A stretch of DNA of 10,933 nt from Planctomycetota bacterium (GCA_021160785.1 JAGHBX010000501.1:1-10933); one strand, 5' to 3'. Counted from the first letter of the stretch, positions 1 to 7,509 are shown. The notes: a model not told the origin generated them from the sequence alone. Numbers and translations are program-made.

Positions 1-347
1 AGGATCATTCTCTTTTCAATGAGCGATCTATCAGTAATGATACGGTCAAAAAGCTTCTGGAGTTCGCTGGGTGCAAATTCCGCCAGAAAGCCTAATTTGC
101 CCACATTAACACCGATAACCGGCACAGATGCCTCACAAAGTTCCCTCGCCGCCGACAGAATCGTCCCGTCACCCCCGAAAACAACGGCAAAATCAGCCTT
201 TTTGAGCGTTTCGATTGGGCAACTGCCGCGGAAGCAATCGGCGAGTATTTCAGCCTTGTCCCGGGCAAAGTCCATGAAACTCTTCATCGCCTCGGTGGCG
301 TAGCGTCTCCGAGGGTCGCCGAATATGATTATTCCGGGTTTGTCCAT
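1..347 (-). CDS. nadK: NAD kinase, N-terminal part (runs off left edge)
   Basis: ATP- or polyphosphate-dependent phosphorylation of NAD to NADP in the cytosol. Translating the minus strand from the ATG at 347 gives 115 residues before the window ends. The family signature GGDGT lies at residues 58-62 and is followed by the conserved GVNVGKLGFLAE segment at 79-90, both part of the nucleotide-binding site. A start at 347 is supported by an AGGGAAG-type ribosome binding site about 7 bases upstream and by the usual short N-terminal Rossmann-like beginning (GIIIFGDPRR). The gene sits 75 bases downstream of dxs on the same strand and is probably the last visible member of the ispA operon. NADPH is used by the next MEP-pathway enzyme (DXR), a loose functional fit. 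The C-terminal half is outside the window, so completeness cannot be judged. Confidence 0.93.
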   Translation of the reverse strand, partial: MDKPGIIIFGDPRRRYATEAMKSFMDFARDKAEILADCFRGSCPIETLKKADFAVVFGGDGTILSAARELCEASVPVIGVNVGKLGFLAEFAPSELQKLFDRIITDRSLIEKRMI

Positions 348-422
348 CAAATCTTCCCTGGTTCAGGAACGAGAGCAACGAATGCGACTCTCAGGGTCGC
401 CATCCTGCTTCCCAACAGCACA

Positions 423-2360
423 TTATCGACTATTTTCAATCGCCTGATTATTTATTCTATGCAGAAGTTTTTCGACGGTTTCGGCGATTTTGGCTGCACT
501 GATGCCTATTTCGTCCATCTGGGCGGTGCGTGAGTCGACCCCGATGAAGTAATCTCCTCCCCCGAGTGTGATAATCGTGCCCCTGCTCGGCCTTGGAGCC
601 GGACAATCGCCCTCAAGAGTCTTGCCGGCAGCGGCTTCAAGTACGGCAGAACCAAATCCGCCGGCCAGGCTGTGGTCCTCGGCGGTGATGATATGCGTCC
701 CTTCCATCGCCAGAGCGATAATATCTTCATCCACAGGTTTGGCAAAGCGTGCGTTTATAACGGTCGCATCGATGTTTTTATCGGCGAGCTGCTCGGCGGC
801 GGCGAGAGCTTCGGCTAACACACTGCCCAAAGCGACAATAGCGATATTGTCACCGCCCTGTCTTACGGTTACGCTCTTGCCCAACTGGAAAGGTTTTTGG
901 GAAGTCGCTTGTTCGATCTGCCCGTTCGGAACGATATCCCTGGGGTATCGGATGGCTACCGGTCCGGCATGCGACAGCGCAAATGCAAGGGCATCCTTAA
1001 TCTCGAATTCACCCGCCGGCGAAACAAGCACCATGTTGGGCAGCATCCGCATAAAGCCGATGTCCATCAGTCCGTGGTGGGTGGGACCGTCATTGCCCAC
1101 CAGGCCGCTGCGGTCCACACAAAAGATCACGGGCAGGTTCTGCAGCGCCACTTCCTGAAATATCTGGTCGTAACTCCGCTGCAGGAATGTTGAATAGATG
1201 CAGACAATAGGTCTTAGCCCCTGTCGGGCGAGCCCCGCGGCGGTATCCACGGCGGTACTTTCGGCAATGCCGACATCATAACAGCGGTCGGGAAACATCT
1301 CGCGAAACCTGGCAAGTCCCGTACCGTCCGGCATGGCGGCGGTGATTGCCACCACACGCTCATCGGCTTGCGCCAACTCAACCAGCGCATCGCCGAAGGC
1401 CTGGGTGAAGGACCGCTCGCCCTTGACAAGGCTTGCCGCCTCGCCGTTGATTTCAAACGGACCGATCGAGTGAAACTTGCGAGGGTTGTCGTCGGCGGGG
1501 GCAAAACCTTTGCCCTTCTTCGTATAGACGTGCAGTATCCCCGGCCACTGCAGGTGGCTCATCCCCCCGAACAACTTGATGAGCGAGCCGATATCATGCC
1601 CGTCAACCGGACCGAAATAGGGAATGTTGAGGCTTTCAAACAGCCTGCTCGGCGAAATCGCCATTCGCACCGCCTTCTTGAAATTCTCCAGGGCCCCTTC
1701 CATAGGCTTTCCAATGACGGGCAGGTGCTCCAGGATCGTATTCGTTGTGCGGCGGATGTCGTCATATGTGTGGCTGAGCCTGACCTTTGACAGAAACTTC
1801 GCCATAGCGCCCTGGGTTACATCGATGGCCATGGAGTTGTCGTTAAGGATGATGAGCATCTGTCGTTTGACCAGACCGAGGTTGTTGAGCGCCTCAAAGC
1901 TCAGGCCGTTGACGATGCTGGCGTCGCCTACGATAGCAACGATTTTTTCATCGGTTCCGTTGTTCTGGGCGCCCAGCGCCATCCCTAATGCGGTGGCAAT
2001 TGACGTGCCGGCATGGCCGACTGTAAACAGATCGTATTCGCTTTCGGCTGGATTGGGAAACCCGCTTATGCCGCCCTGCTGACGCAGGGCGGTGAAGCGG
2101 TCTTTTCTGCCGGTCAGTATCTTATGAGCGTAACACTGATGCCCGACATCCCACAGCAGCCTGTCTTTCTTGAAATCAAAGACGTAATGCAGCGCAATGG
2201 CAACCTCAACCATACCGAGATTGCTCGCCAGGTGCCCCCCCGTCTGACTGACCGAGTGCGTTATGAATTCGCGAATTTCATCCGCCAGAACCTTAAGCTC
2301 TTCGACTGAAAGCTGTCTCAAGTCCTCCGGGTAATTTACTTTGTCCAGAAGCTTTGTCAT
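423..2360 (-). CDS. dxs: 1-deoxy-D-xylulose-5-phosphate synthase
   Basis: Thiamine-diphosphate enzyme that condenses pyruvate with glyceraldehyde 3-phosphate, the first step of the MEP isoprenoid pathway. At 645 residues it is close to full family length. The N-terminal TPP domain shows GGHLASNLG (41-49, active-site His43), the GD..(N)...N metal/TPP motif as GDASIVNG (145-152) with NDN at 173-175, and YTKKGKGFAPA..FH (279-297). The transketolase-like pyrimidine domain has the catalytic Glu367 in VGIAESTAV, then YSTFLQR (389-395), DRSGL (416-420) and DGPTHHG (424-430). The C-terminal domain ends with the usual FIGVDS-type segment near residue 605. Two motifs differ from the textbook forms: GDAS rather than GDGA/GDGS, and AESTAV rather than AEQHAV; the catalytic Glu is kept. 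ATG at 2360 gives the expected N-terminus, though the ribosome binding site there is weak. It lies 58 bases after the phosphoesterase gene, in the ispA operon. Confidence 0.96.
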   Translation of the reverse strand: MTKLLDKVNYPEDLRQLSVEELKVLADEIREFITHSVSQTGGHLASNLGMVEVAIALHYVFDFKKDRLLWDVGHQCYAHKILTGRKDRFTALRQQGGISGFPNPAESEYDLFTVGHAGTSIATALGMALGAQNNGTDEKIVAIVGDASIVNGLSFEALNNLGLVKRQMLIILNDNSMAIDVTQGAMAKFLSKVRLSHTYDDIRRTTNTILEHLPVIGKPMEGALENFKKAVRMAISPSRLFESLNIPYFGPVDGHDIGSLIKLFGGMSHLQWPGILHVYTKKGKGFAPADDNPRKFHSIGPFEINGEAASLVKGERSFTQAFGDALVELAQADERVVAITAAMPDGTGLARFREMFPDRCYDVGIAESTAVDTAAGLARQGLRPIVCIYSTFLQRSYDQIFQEVALQNLPVIFCVDRSGLVGNDGPTHHGLMDIGFMRMLPNMVLVSPAGEFEIKDALAFALSHAGPVAIRYPRDIVPNGQIEQATSQKPFQLGKSVTVRQGGDNIAIVALGSVLAEALAAAEQLADKNIDATVINARFAKPVDEDIIALAMEGTHIITAEDHSLAGGFGSAVLEAAAGKTLEGDCPAPRPSRGTIITLGGGDYFIGVDSRTAQMDEIGISAAKIAETVEKLLHRINNQAIENSR

Positions 2361-2418
2361 TACCGATCAACACAACAAATCATAATCCCCCTGTTTACCC
2401 ATCCATGGCTTCCGACTG

Positions 2419-3354
2419 CTACTCCAGCAGCAGCGTCAGATGCGGAACCTTGCCCGTGCTCTGGATGACTATTCTGTCCTTGTAGACATCCGCCACGGCG
2501 TATCCTCTGTCGAATGCGTCTTCCACCATGCCGTCTATTGTAATATAGTACTTGTTATTTACCCAGTGATACTCGCAGAAATGCTTGTGGCCGTTGAGCC
2601 AGGCGACGACGCAATCATAGGATTCGAGCAGTTTGACGATTTCGTCGCTGTTCCAGAGGTTGTGTATATCCCCTTTGGGCATCAGCGGGTTATGGCCGAA
2701 AACAATTACTTTCTGCTTCCGGGCCTGTGCATCCTTGAGGATATATTCCAGCCACTCCTTCTGTGCGGGACCGATTGCGCCGTTCCATTCCACGGCGTTG
2801 GCTTTACCCGCCGCGGCCAGTTCGTCAAGCATCTTCTTGCCCAACGTGTAGTTCAAGCTGTCCTCGTCCCAGCCGCCGGCGACGGCAAGGTCCATCGTAT
2901 CGAGGACGACAAATCGCCACTTGCGGTATGCAAAATCGTAAAAACCCCGCTTCATGCCCAATATGGACATCGTTGTCTTTCTGTCGATGCCGGCAAAATC
3001 GTGATTGCCCAACACGTGGTATTTTTTCGTTTGGATGCCGTTGAACAAATCGGCAATGGTTTGCAGGTCCGCTTCAGCGCTTGCGCCGCCGTCGATGATG
3101 TCGCCTAACTGAACGACAAAAGCGAGCTTGCGACCGTTGAAATCCGAAACGGCCCGGGCAAGTTTGTCCGTGCTCTTGCGATACTCGCGCGTGCCGACTT
3201 TGTCCTTGTCGGCATACTGAACGTCGGCGACGATGCCGAATGAGAATACCGGCGGGGTTGTGCATCCTGACGTCATAAGCGACCCCAGTACGCCACAGAC
3301 GCAAAGAAGTTTGTAAAGGGCTTTTCGCAGCCGGGAATTGGCGATTTCATCCAT
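2419..3354 (-). CDS. Lipoprotein metallophosphoesterase, ADP-ribose/CDP-alcohol diphosphatase-like
   Basis: Calcineurin-type metallophosphoesterase of 311 residues. Motifs in order: ADVQYADKD (43-51), LGDIIDGG (83-90), GNHD (116-119), FGHNPL (219-224) and NGHKH (254-258), which are the five metal-ligand blocks of the fold. The first block is D-x-Q rather than the usual D-x-H. That spelling, plus the following YADKD and LGDIIDG text, the EWNGAIGPAQKEWL segment (189-202) and the C-terminal IDGMVEDAF..GKVPHL region, matches eukaryotic and bacterial Mn-dependent ADP-ribose/CDP-alcohol diphosphatase (ADPRM) as I recall it. The N-terminus has a basic stretch, a hydrophobic segment (16-28) and Cys31 in a TSGC lipobox, so a periplasm-facing lipoprotein is likely. 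The start ATG at 3354 is preceded by AAGGAA. It begins 12 bases after the ispA stop and is clearly co-transcribed with it. The true substrate is unknown. Confidence 0.87.
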   Translation of the reverse strand: MDEIANSRLRKALYKLLCVCGVLGSLMTSGCTTPPVFSFGIVADVQYADKDKVGTREYRKSTDKLARAVSDFNGRKLAFVVQLGDIIDGGASAEADLQTIADLFNGIQTKKYHVLGNHDFAGIDRKTTMSILGMKRGFYDFAYRKWRFVVLDTMDLAVAGGWDEDSLNYTLGKKMLDELAAAGKANAVEWNGAIGPAQKEWLEYILKDAQARKQKVIVFGHNPLMPKGDIHNLWNSDEIVKLLESYDCVVAWLNGHKHFCEYHWVNNKYYITIDGMVEDAFDRGYAVADVYKDRIVIQSTGKVPHLTLLLE

Positions 3355-3366
3355 TTTTTTTCCTTA

Positions 3367-4278
3367 TCAACGGGTCCTGTCCAACAATGCGCCTGCCAAT
3401 TGCCTCAGCACCTCGGCTGCGGCGCCGAAAGGCTCTAATGTCTCTATTGCTTCGGCGGTCAGTTGCTCTGCGATCCGGCGGGATTCTTCCATGCCTAACA
3501 CCCCGGGATAGGTGATCTTTCCCTGTTTTGCATCTTTACCCGCAGTCTTTCCCAGATGTTCGCTCGTACCCGAAACGTCTAAAATGTCGTCGGCGACCTG
3601 AAAGCCCAGTCCGATCTTGAGCCCGTACTTCACGAGGCCGCCTATCTGCTCATCGTCGGCGCCGGCGCAAATGCCGCCCATCGCCGCGGCGGCGGCAAAC
3701 ATCTCAGCGGTCTTGTTCACGTGGATTTGCTGCAAAACCGTCAGGCTGCCGGGCAGATTCTCGCTCTCAAGGTCGGTCATCTGACCCGCAATCATTCCCG
3801 CCGGTCCGGCTGCTTCAGCTAAGGTGCGAATAAGCTTGGTCGCCGCGGGAGAGTCGCTCACCTCTCGGGCTAATATCTCAAAGGCTAATGTCAATAGCCC
3901 GTCGCCGGCCAATATCGCCGTCGCCTCGTCGAAGGCCTTGTGGCAGCTCGGTTGTCCCCTTCGCATATCGTCATTATCCATCGCCGGCAGATCGTCATGC
4001 ACCAGCGAGTATGTATGGACCATCTCGACCGCCGCGGCCGCAATCTTTGCATCGGGGCGAATCCTGCCGCATATCACCTGGCAGCACCACAGAACCAGCC
4101 CGCCACGAACGCGCTTGCCAGGCGTCCGGATCGCATAGAGCATCGCATCCCGGATCGTATTGCGTATCTCGGGCCTTTTGGCAATCATCTCTTCGAGCGT
4201 TGCGTTGACGATCTGTGCCTTCTCGGCAAGAGATGTCGCAAAGTCCGCTCGACAAGTTCCATCGTGCTGTGCAGTCAT
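3367..4278 (-). CDS. ispA: Farnesyl diphosphate synthase (short-chain polyprenyl synthase)
   Basis: Trans-isoprenyl diphosphate synthase that condenses IPP with allylic diphosphates in the cytosol. At 303 residues it has typical IspA length. The first Asp-rich motif is DDLPAMDNDDMRRG (95-108), the bacterial type-II FPPS form with two residues inserted between the Asp pairs, preceded by VEMVHTYSLVH. The second Asp-rich motif is GFQVADDILDVSG (225-237). Also present are GKRVR (54-58), ILAGDGLLTLAF (122-133), GQMTDLESE (165-173) and TAGKDAKQGKITYP (245-258). Tyr90, five residues before the first motif, and the general text match IspA/FPPS rather than CrtE-type GGPP synthases, so farnesyl diphosphate is the likely main product. 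GKRVRGG replaces the usual GKRxRP, a small oddity. The ATG at 4278 has a GGTGAT ribosome binding site about 8 bases upstream. It is the first gene of a leftward operon with the phosphoesterase, dxs and nadK; the common neighbour xseB is absent here. Confidence 0.93.
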   Translation of the reverse strand: MTAQHDGTCRADFATSLAEKAQIVNATLEEMIAKRPEIRNTIRDAMLYAIRTPGKRVRGGLVLWCCQVICGRIRPDAKIAAAAVEMVHTYSLVHDDLPAMDNDDMRRGQPSCHKAFDEATAILAGDGLLTLAFEILAREVSDSPAATKLIRTLAEAAGPAGMIAGQMTDLESENLPGSLTVLQQIHVNKTAEMFAAAAAMGGICAGADDEQIGGLVKYGLKIGLGFQVADDILDVSGTSEHLGKTAGKDAKQGKITYPGVLGMEESRRIAEQLTAEAIETLEPFGAAAEVLRQLAGALLDRTR

Positions 4279-4302
4279 TTTTTCATATCACCAAACTTGC
4301 TG

Positions 4303-4331
4303 TCGACTTATCCAGAACACTGTGGTATTAT
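4303..4331 (+). promoter_or_regulatory. Sigma-70-like promoter for miaA
   Basis: The -10 hexamer TATTAT (4326-4331, five of six matches) carries an extended TG at 4323-4324. TCGACT (4303-4308, four of six matches to TTGACA) lies 17 bases upstream. A transcript from about 4338 would reach the miaA start at 4370 or 4394. The -10 is physically shared with the divergent ispA promoter. Prediction from consensus only. Confidence 0.5.
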
Positions 4332-4335
4332 AGCA
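4327..4335 (-). promoter_or_regulatory. Extended -10 promoter for the ispA operon
   Basis: Read on the minus strand this is TGCTATAAT: a perfect TATAAT -10 hexamer (4332-4327) with the TG extension one base upstream. No good -35 hexamer is visible at 16-18 bases, which is common for extended -10 promoters. A start near 4320 would leave a leader of about 40 bases before the ispA ATG at 4278. It overlaps the miaA -10 on the opposite strand. This is prediction from consensus only. Confidence 0.55.
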
Positions 4336-4369
4336 GGTTTGCGGCGTCAGAAAAGCAGGAAAATGATAA

Positions 4370-5320
<951 letters not shown>

Positions 5321-5322
5321 CC

Positions 5323-5328
5323 GGAGGT
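5323..5328 (+). promoter_or_regulatory. Strong ribosome binding site of the URO-D-like gene
   Basis: GGAGGT lies in the 13-base gap between the miaA stop and the ATG at 5334, with 5 bases of spacing. It is the strongest Shine-Dalgarno match in the window. It fixes the start of the downstream gene and suggests that gene is translated despite its shortened coding region. Confidence 0.75.
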
Positions 5329-5333
5329 CCCCC

Positions 5334-6008
5334 ATGATCAAAAGAGACGTCGTGAAACTTGCGATCGAGGGAAAGCCTTGCCCTTATGTGCCGTGGCATT
5401 GTACGTTTACCGTGCCCGCTACTGAAAGACTCCGCAGGCATTTTGGCACGGCCGGTATAGACGCGGCGATTGACAATCACTTCGTCAAGTTGGGTAGCGA
5501 TATCGGTTTCTTCACCGACCTGGGTAACGACCGCTTCAGGGACTACTTCGGCGTCGACTGGGGCCAACAACTCGGCCTGCAGATGGGCCCGAAGATATGG
5601 CGTGAGTTCATCGCGCCGCAGCTTGAGCGCATGTACGCAGCCGTCAAGCAGGGCGGTAAATACGTCATGATACACTCGTGCGGCAAAGTCGACGAGCTTT
5701 TCGACGACCTCATCGACCTGGGCGTAGACTGCTTCAACCCGTTCCAGCCCGAGGTGATGGACACGTTTACCCTTATGGCCAAGTACCGGGGCAGACTGGC
5801 CTTTCACGGCGGCCTGTCCACACAGAGGACCCTGCCCGAAGGAAGCGTCGATGACGTGAAACGCCAAACGCAAAGACTTCTGGACGCCGGCGCAAGAGGC
5901 GGCTACATATTCGCGCCCGCCCACGCCGTCCAGCGAGACGTGCCGCTGAAGAACATGTTGGCATTCATCGAGACTCTACACGCACAGCCCGGATACAAAA
6001 CCGCCTGA
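5334..6008 (+). CDS. Uroporphyrinogen decarboxylase (URO-D/MtaA)-family protein with an apparent internal deletion
   Basis: URO-D-superfamily protein of the methyltransferase-like (MtaA/CmuA-related) branch rather than true HemE. Only 224 residues are encoded, while relatives have roughly 340. Residues 1-75 match the family N-terminus (KRDVVKLAIEGKP.PYVPW, NHFVKLGSDIGFF, DLGNDRFRDYFGV). Residue 76 onward matches the C-terminal half (DWGQQLGLQMGP, IWREFI.P, Zn-ligand-type HSCG at 114-117, CFNPFQPEVMD at 133-143, HGGLSTQRTLP at 158-168, GGYIFAPAHAVQRDVP at 189-204). The middle of the TIM barrel, about 120 residues, is missing, yet the frame stays open. The join falls at 5544-5561, where the codons for YFGVDW resemble those expected for the downstream YFGDDW. 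Start and ribosome binding site are clear, and miaA is 13 bases upstream. With half the barrel gone, normal activity is doubtful. An assembly collapse is the main alternative to a real deletion. Confidence 0.8.
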   Translation: MIKRDVVKLAIEGKPCPYVPWHCTFTVPATERLRRHFGTAGIDAAIDNHFVKLGSDIGFFTDLGNDRFRDYFGVDWGQQLGLQMGPKIWREFIAPQLERMYAAVKQGGKYVMIHSCGKVDELFDDLIDLGVDCFNPFQPEVMDTFTLMAKYRGRLAFHGGLSTQRTLPEGSVDDVKRQTQRLLDAGARGGYIFAPAHAVQRDVPLKNMLAFIETLHAQPGYKTA

Positions 6009-6013
6009 CTGTG

Positions 6014-6826
6014 CTACTCTTCCAGCAGCATAATCTCTATCTTGCGAAACTCGCAGGGATGGCTCTCTGCCTGCAGCGATATATAACCTTCGCTCAGCAT
6101 GATATCGGCACCGTCGGCGATCAGCTTTTTTGCGTCGCCGTCTCTTTCGTCAAGCTGCGGCTTTTCGTATTCCAGCACGACCTGTCCGTCCATGATATGT
6201 TTGATGACGCCGTTACCGTGGACCTCGACCTCGATGGTTACCCAGTCATCGCCGTGATAGGTTTTTGAAGTTGACGAAGTGCAGTGTGCGGTGATCAACT
6301 TATCGTCCATTACGACATTGGTGCCCGGTGTGCACAGGTTGGCCGTCGTGCGATTGTGCGTCCCGTCGCCGCCCAGGAGCTGCACCTCGATCGATACGGG
6401 GAAATTCTGGTCCTTGCCCATGCTCTCCGGCGACTGGCAGTGCAGCATTATCCCATTGTTGCGAAATGCCCAGCCCGGTCCGCCGGGCGCCTGCTCTCCC
6501 AGGAACCGGTATTCGACCCGCAGGATATAATGCGAAAACGGCGTCTCATAAAAGATGTGCCCGAACCTGCCGTCGAACTTGTCATACTTGTCGTAGCAGA
6601 CTTTCAGTACGCCGTCTTCAACGCGGAACGTATCGCCGAAATTATCGCCGAGCTGGTAGCCGGTAATCTTGGGCTTCCAGCCGGTGAGATCCTTGCCGTT
6701 GAAGAGGCTCACCCAGCGGCTCTTGCCGGCGCCCGCTTCCTGCCGCGCACAGCCGCAAACCACGCTCAATATCACCAGGCAAATCACCCAGACAGAACAC
6801 CCGCTAAAATAACGTTTCGCATCCAT
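6014..6826 (-). CDS. DUF1080 (3-keto-disaccharide hydrolase-like) lipoprotein
   Basis: Exported lipoprotein of 270 residues. The signal is a basic N-terminus, a hydrophobic stretch (12-24) and a VCGC lipobox with Cys26 as the lipidated residue. The rest is one DUF1080/PF06439 domain, a concanavalin-like beta-sandwich: SLFNGKDLTGW (40-50), FRVEDGVLKV (67-76), PGWAFRNNGIMLHCQSP (117-133), SIEVQLLGGDG (145-155), DWVTIEVEVHGNGVIKHIMDG (194-214) and the closing GYISLQAESHPCEFRKIEIMLL (247-268). Members occur in large numbers in Planctomycetota and Bacteroidota and are linked to cleavage of oxidised (3-keto) glycosides; the exact substrate cannot be read here. ATG at 6826 has AAGGAG about 9 bases upstream. 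The gene converges on the URO-D-like gene with only 5 bases between stop codons, and its leader carries nested inverted repeats (6898-6962). Confidence 0.9.
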   Translation of the reverse strand: MDAKRYFSGCSVWVICLVILSVVCGCARQEAGAGKSRWVSLFNGKDLTGWKPKITGYQLGDNFGDTFRVEDGVLKVCYDKYDKFDGRFGHIFYETPFSHYILRVEYRFLGEQAPGGPGWAFRNNGIMLHCQSPESMGKDQNFPVSIEVQLLGGDGTHNRTTANLCTPGTNVVMDDKLITAHCTSSTSKTYHGDDWVTIEVEVHGNGVIKHIMDGQVVLEYEKPQLDERDGDAKKLIADGADIMLSEGYISLQAESHPCEFRKIEIMLLEE

Positions 6827-6897
6827 TTCGCTCGCTCCTTAATAAAAATATCGTTACTGTCGGCCTTGCAGAATCATTGATCCTGTATGACAAAACT

Positions 6898-6962
6898 GGC
6901 CCCTTCACTCTCGGAAGGGATGTAGGCCCCGATGGGACACAGCACCTTGCTGGCCTCATCGG
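6898..6962 (-). repeat. Pair of nested inverted repeats (candidate structured leader RNA)
   Basis: Two hairpins lie side by side upstream of the DUF1080 gene. The first pairs CCCTTC (6901-6906) with GAAGGG (6914-6919) around a 7-base loop, and GGCC copies at 6898-6901 and 6925-6928 could add a basal helix. The second pairs CCGATG (6929-6934) with CATCGG (6957-6962) and contains GG/CC and CAGC/GCTG (6940-6943 with 6949-6952) with a 5-base loop. Read on the minus strand this would be in the 5' leader of the DUF1080 mRNA. I do not recognise it as a known riboswitch class. Confidence 0.5.
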
Positions 6963-7040
6963 AACTAACATACCAACTCTCGCCAAAAAGTCCACCCTGC
7001 AAAATAGACCGGCAACGGGACGGGGGATAACAAATTTGGG

Positions 7041-7067
7041 TTTTGGGTGGTCGACATTTTTGGGTGG
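7041..7067 (+). repeat. Short direct repeat of TTTTGGGTGG
   Basis: TTTTGGGTGG occurs at 7041-7050 and again at 7058-7067, 17 bases apart, within a run containing several G tracts (7038-7072). It lies in the gap before the Cys-rich gene. It may be a G-quadruplex-prone tract or part of an interspersed repeat; the sequence alone does not decide. Confidence 0.5.
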
Positions 7068-7176
7068 CGGGGTTAGACTTTTTGTTGTGTATTACGAGGC
7101 GCTGAAGGTGCGGTTGTCGGAGGCGTTATGGAGGCGTATTGGGGATGATGTGGATGTCTAAGTGAAAGGATGGTTC

Positions 7177-7509
7177 ATGTCGAAAGTGCAACAAGACGAT
7201 AACTTCAAGCTGTCGCATCTGGCAGACGAAGTACATGTGGACGAACACGGCAGTTGCCAGTTGTGCCGGTGGTGGCATTTGCTGGACAAAGAATCGGCGC
7301 CGGCGGACGATAACGCCCGGATGTGCCGGCGTCAGGAGGAGGGCATCGGCGAATGCCGTTGCTCGGAACCGCGTCTGGTTAGCTGCCTGAAGAACGGCAA
7401 GCAGGAGTACGAGGGCCTGTGGCCGATCACTTATGAGAAGGACTGGTGCGGCAAATTCGAGGCTTTGAAGGGCAAAGGCGGCCTGGCCAGCGGCAGGGCA
7501 AGATTTTAG
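7177..7509 (+). CDS. Small cysteine-rich protein, probably metal-binding, function unknown
   Basis: A 110-residue soluble protein with seven cysteines: Cys27 and Cys30 as CQLC, Cys50, Cys60 and Cys62 as ECRC, Cys70 and Cys91 in DWCGKFE. The layout C-x2-C, then CR, then CRCSEP, then WPIT...DWCGKF resembles small uncharacterised proteins of many bacteria with a CxxC..CR..CR.xP..W..t..~WCG pattern, which suggests a zinc or iron-sulfur site. No signal peptide or membrane segment is seen. ATG at 7177 is chosen because AAAGGA sits 6 bases upstream; an in-frame GTG at 7162 would add five residues but has no ribosome binding site. It stands alone between two minus-strand genes and may come from the adjacent accessory-looking sequence. 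The last residues (KGKGGLASGRARF) are basic and look unstructured. Confidence 0.72.
   Translation: MSKVQQDDNFKLSHLADEVHVDEHGSCQLCRWWHLLDKESAPADDNARMCRRQEEGIGECRCSEPRLVSCLKNGKQEYEGLWPITYEKDWCGKFEALKGKGGLASGRARF

Larger units (their letters stand above)
6827..7176. other. Intergenic region with structured and G-rich sequence
   Basis: This 350-base gap separates the divergent DUF1080 gene and the small Cys-rich gene. From left to right it holds the DUF1080 ribosome binding site, two adjacent inverted-repeat structures (6898-6962), a duplicated G-rich TTTTGGGTGG motif (7041-7067) and a short open stretch (about 7087-7161) ending in TAA. Open frames exist on both strands but have no Met start with a ribosome binding site and no family I recognise. 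Most of it is probably leader or repeat sequence rather than coding. Confidence 0.6.

Noticed and set aside
19..303. 94-codon plus-strand open frame at the left edge
   Set aside because: It lies antisense to the NAD kinase, whose GGDGT and GVNVGKLGF motifs are clear; the plus-strand product has no recognisable features.
6877..7161. 94-codon plus-strand frame (TTG start) in the gap before the Cys-rich gene
   Set aside because: No ribosome binding site, low-complexity Gly/Arg-rich text and overlap with the inverted repeats. Only its last 25 codons look protein-like, too little to call a gene.
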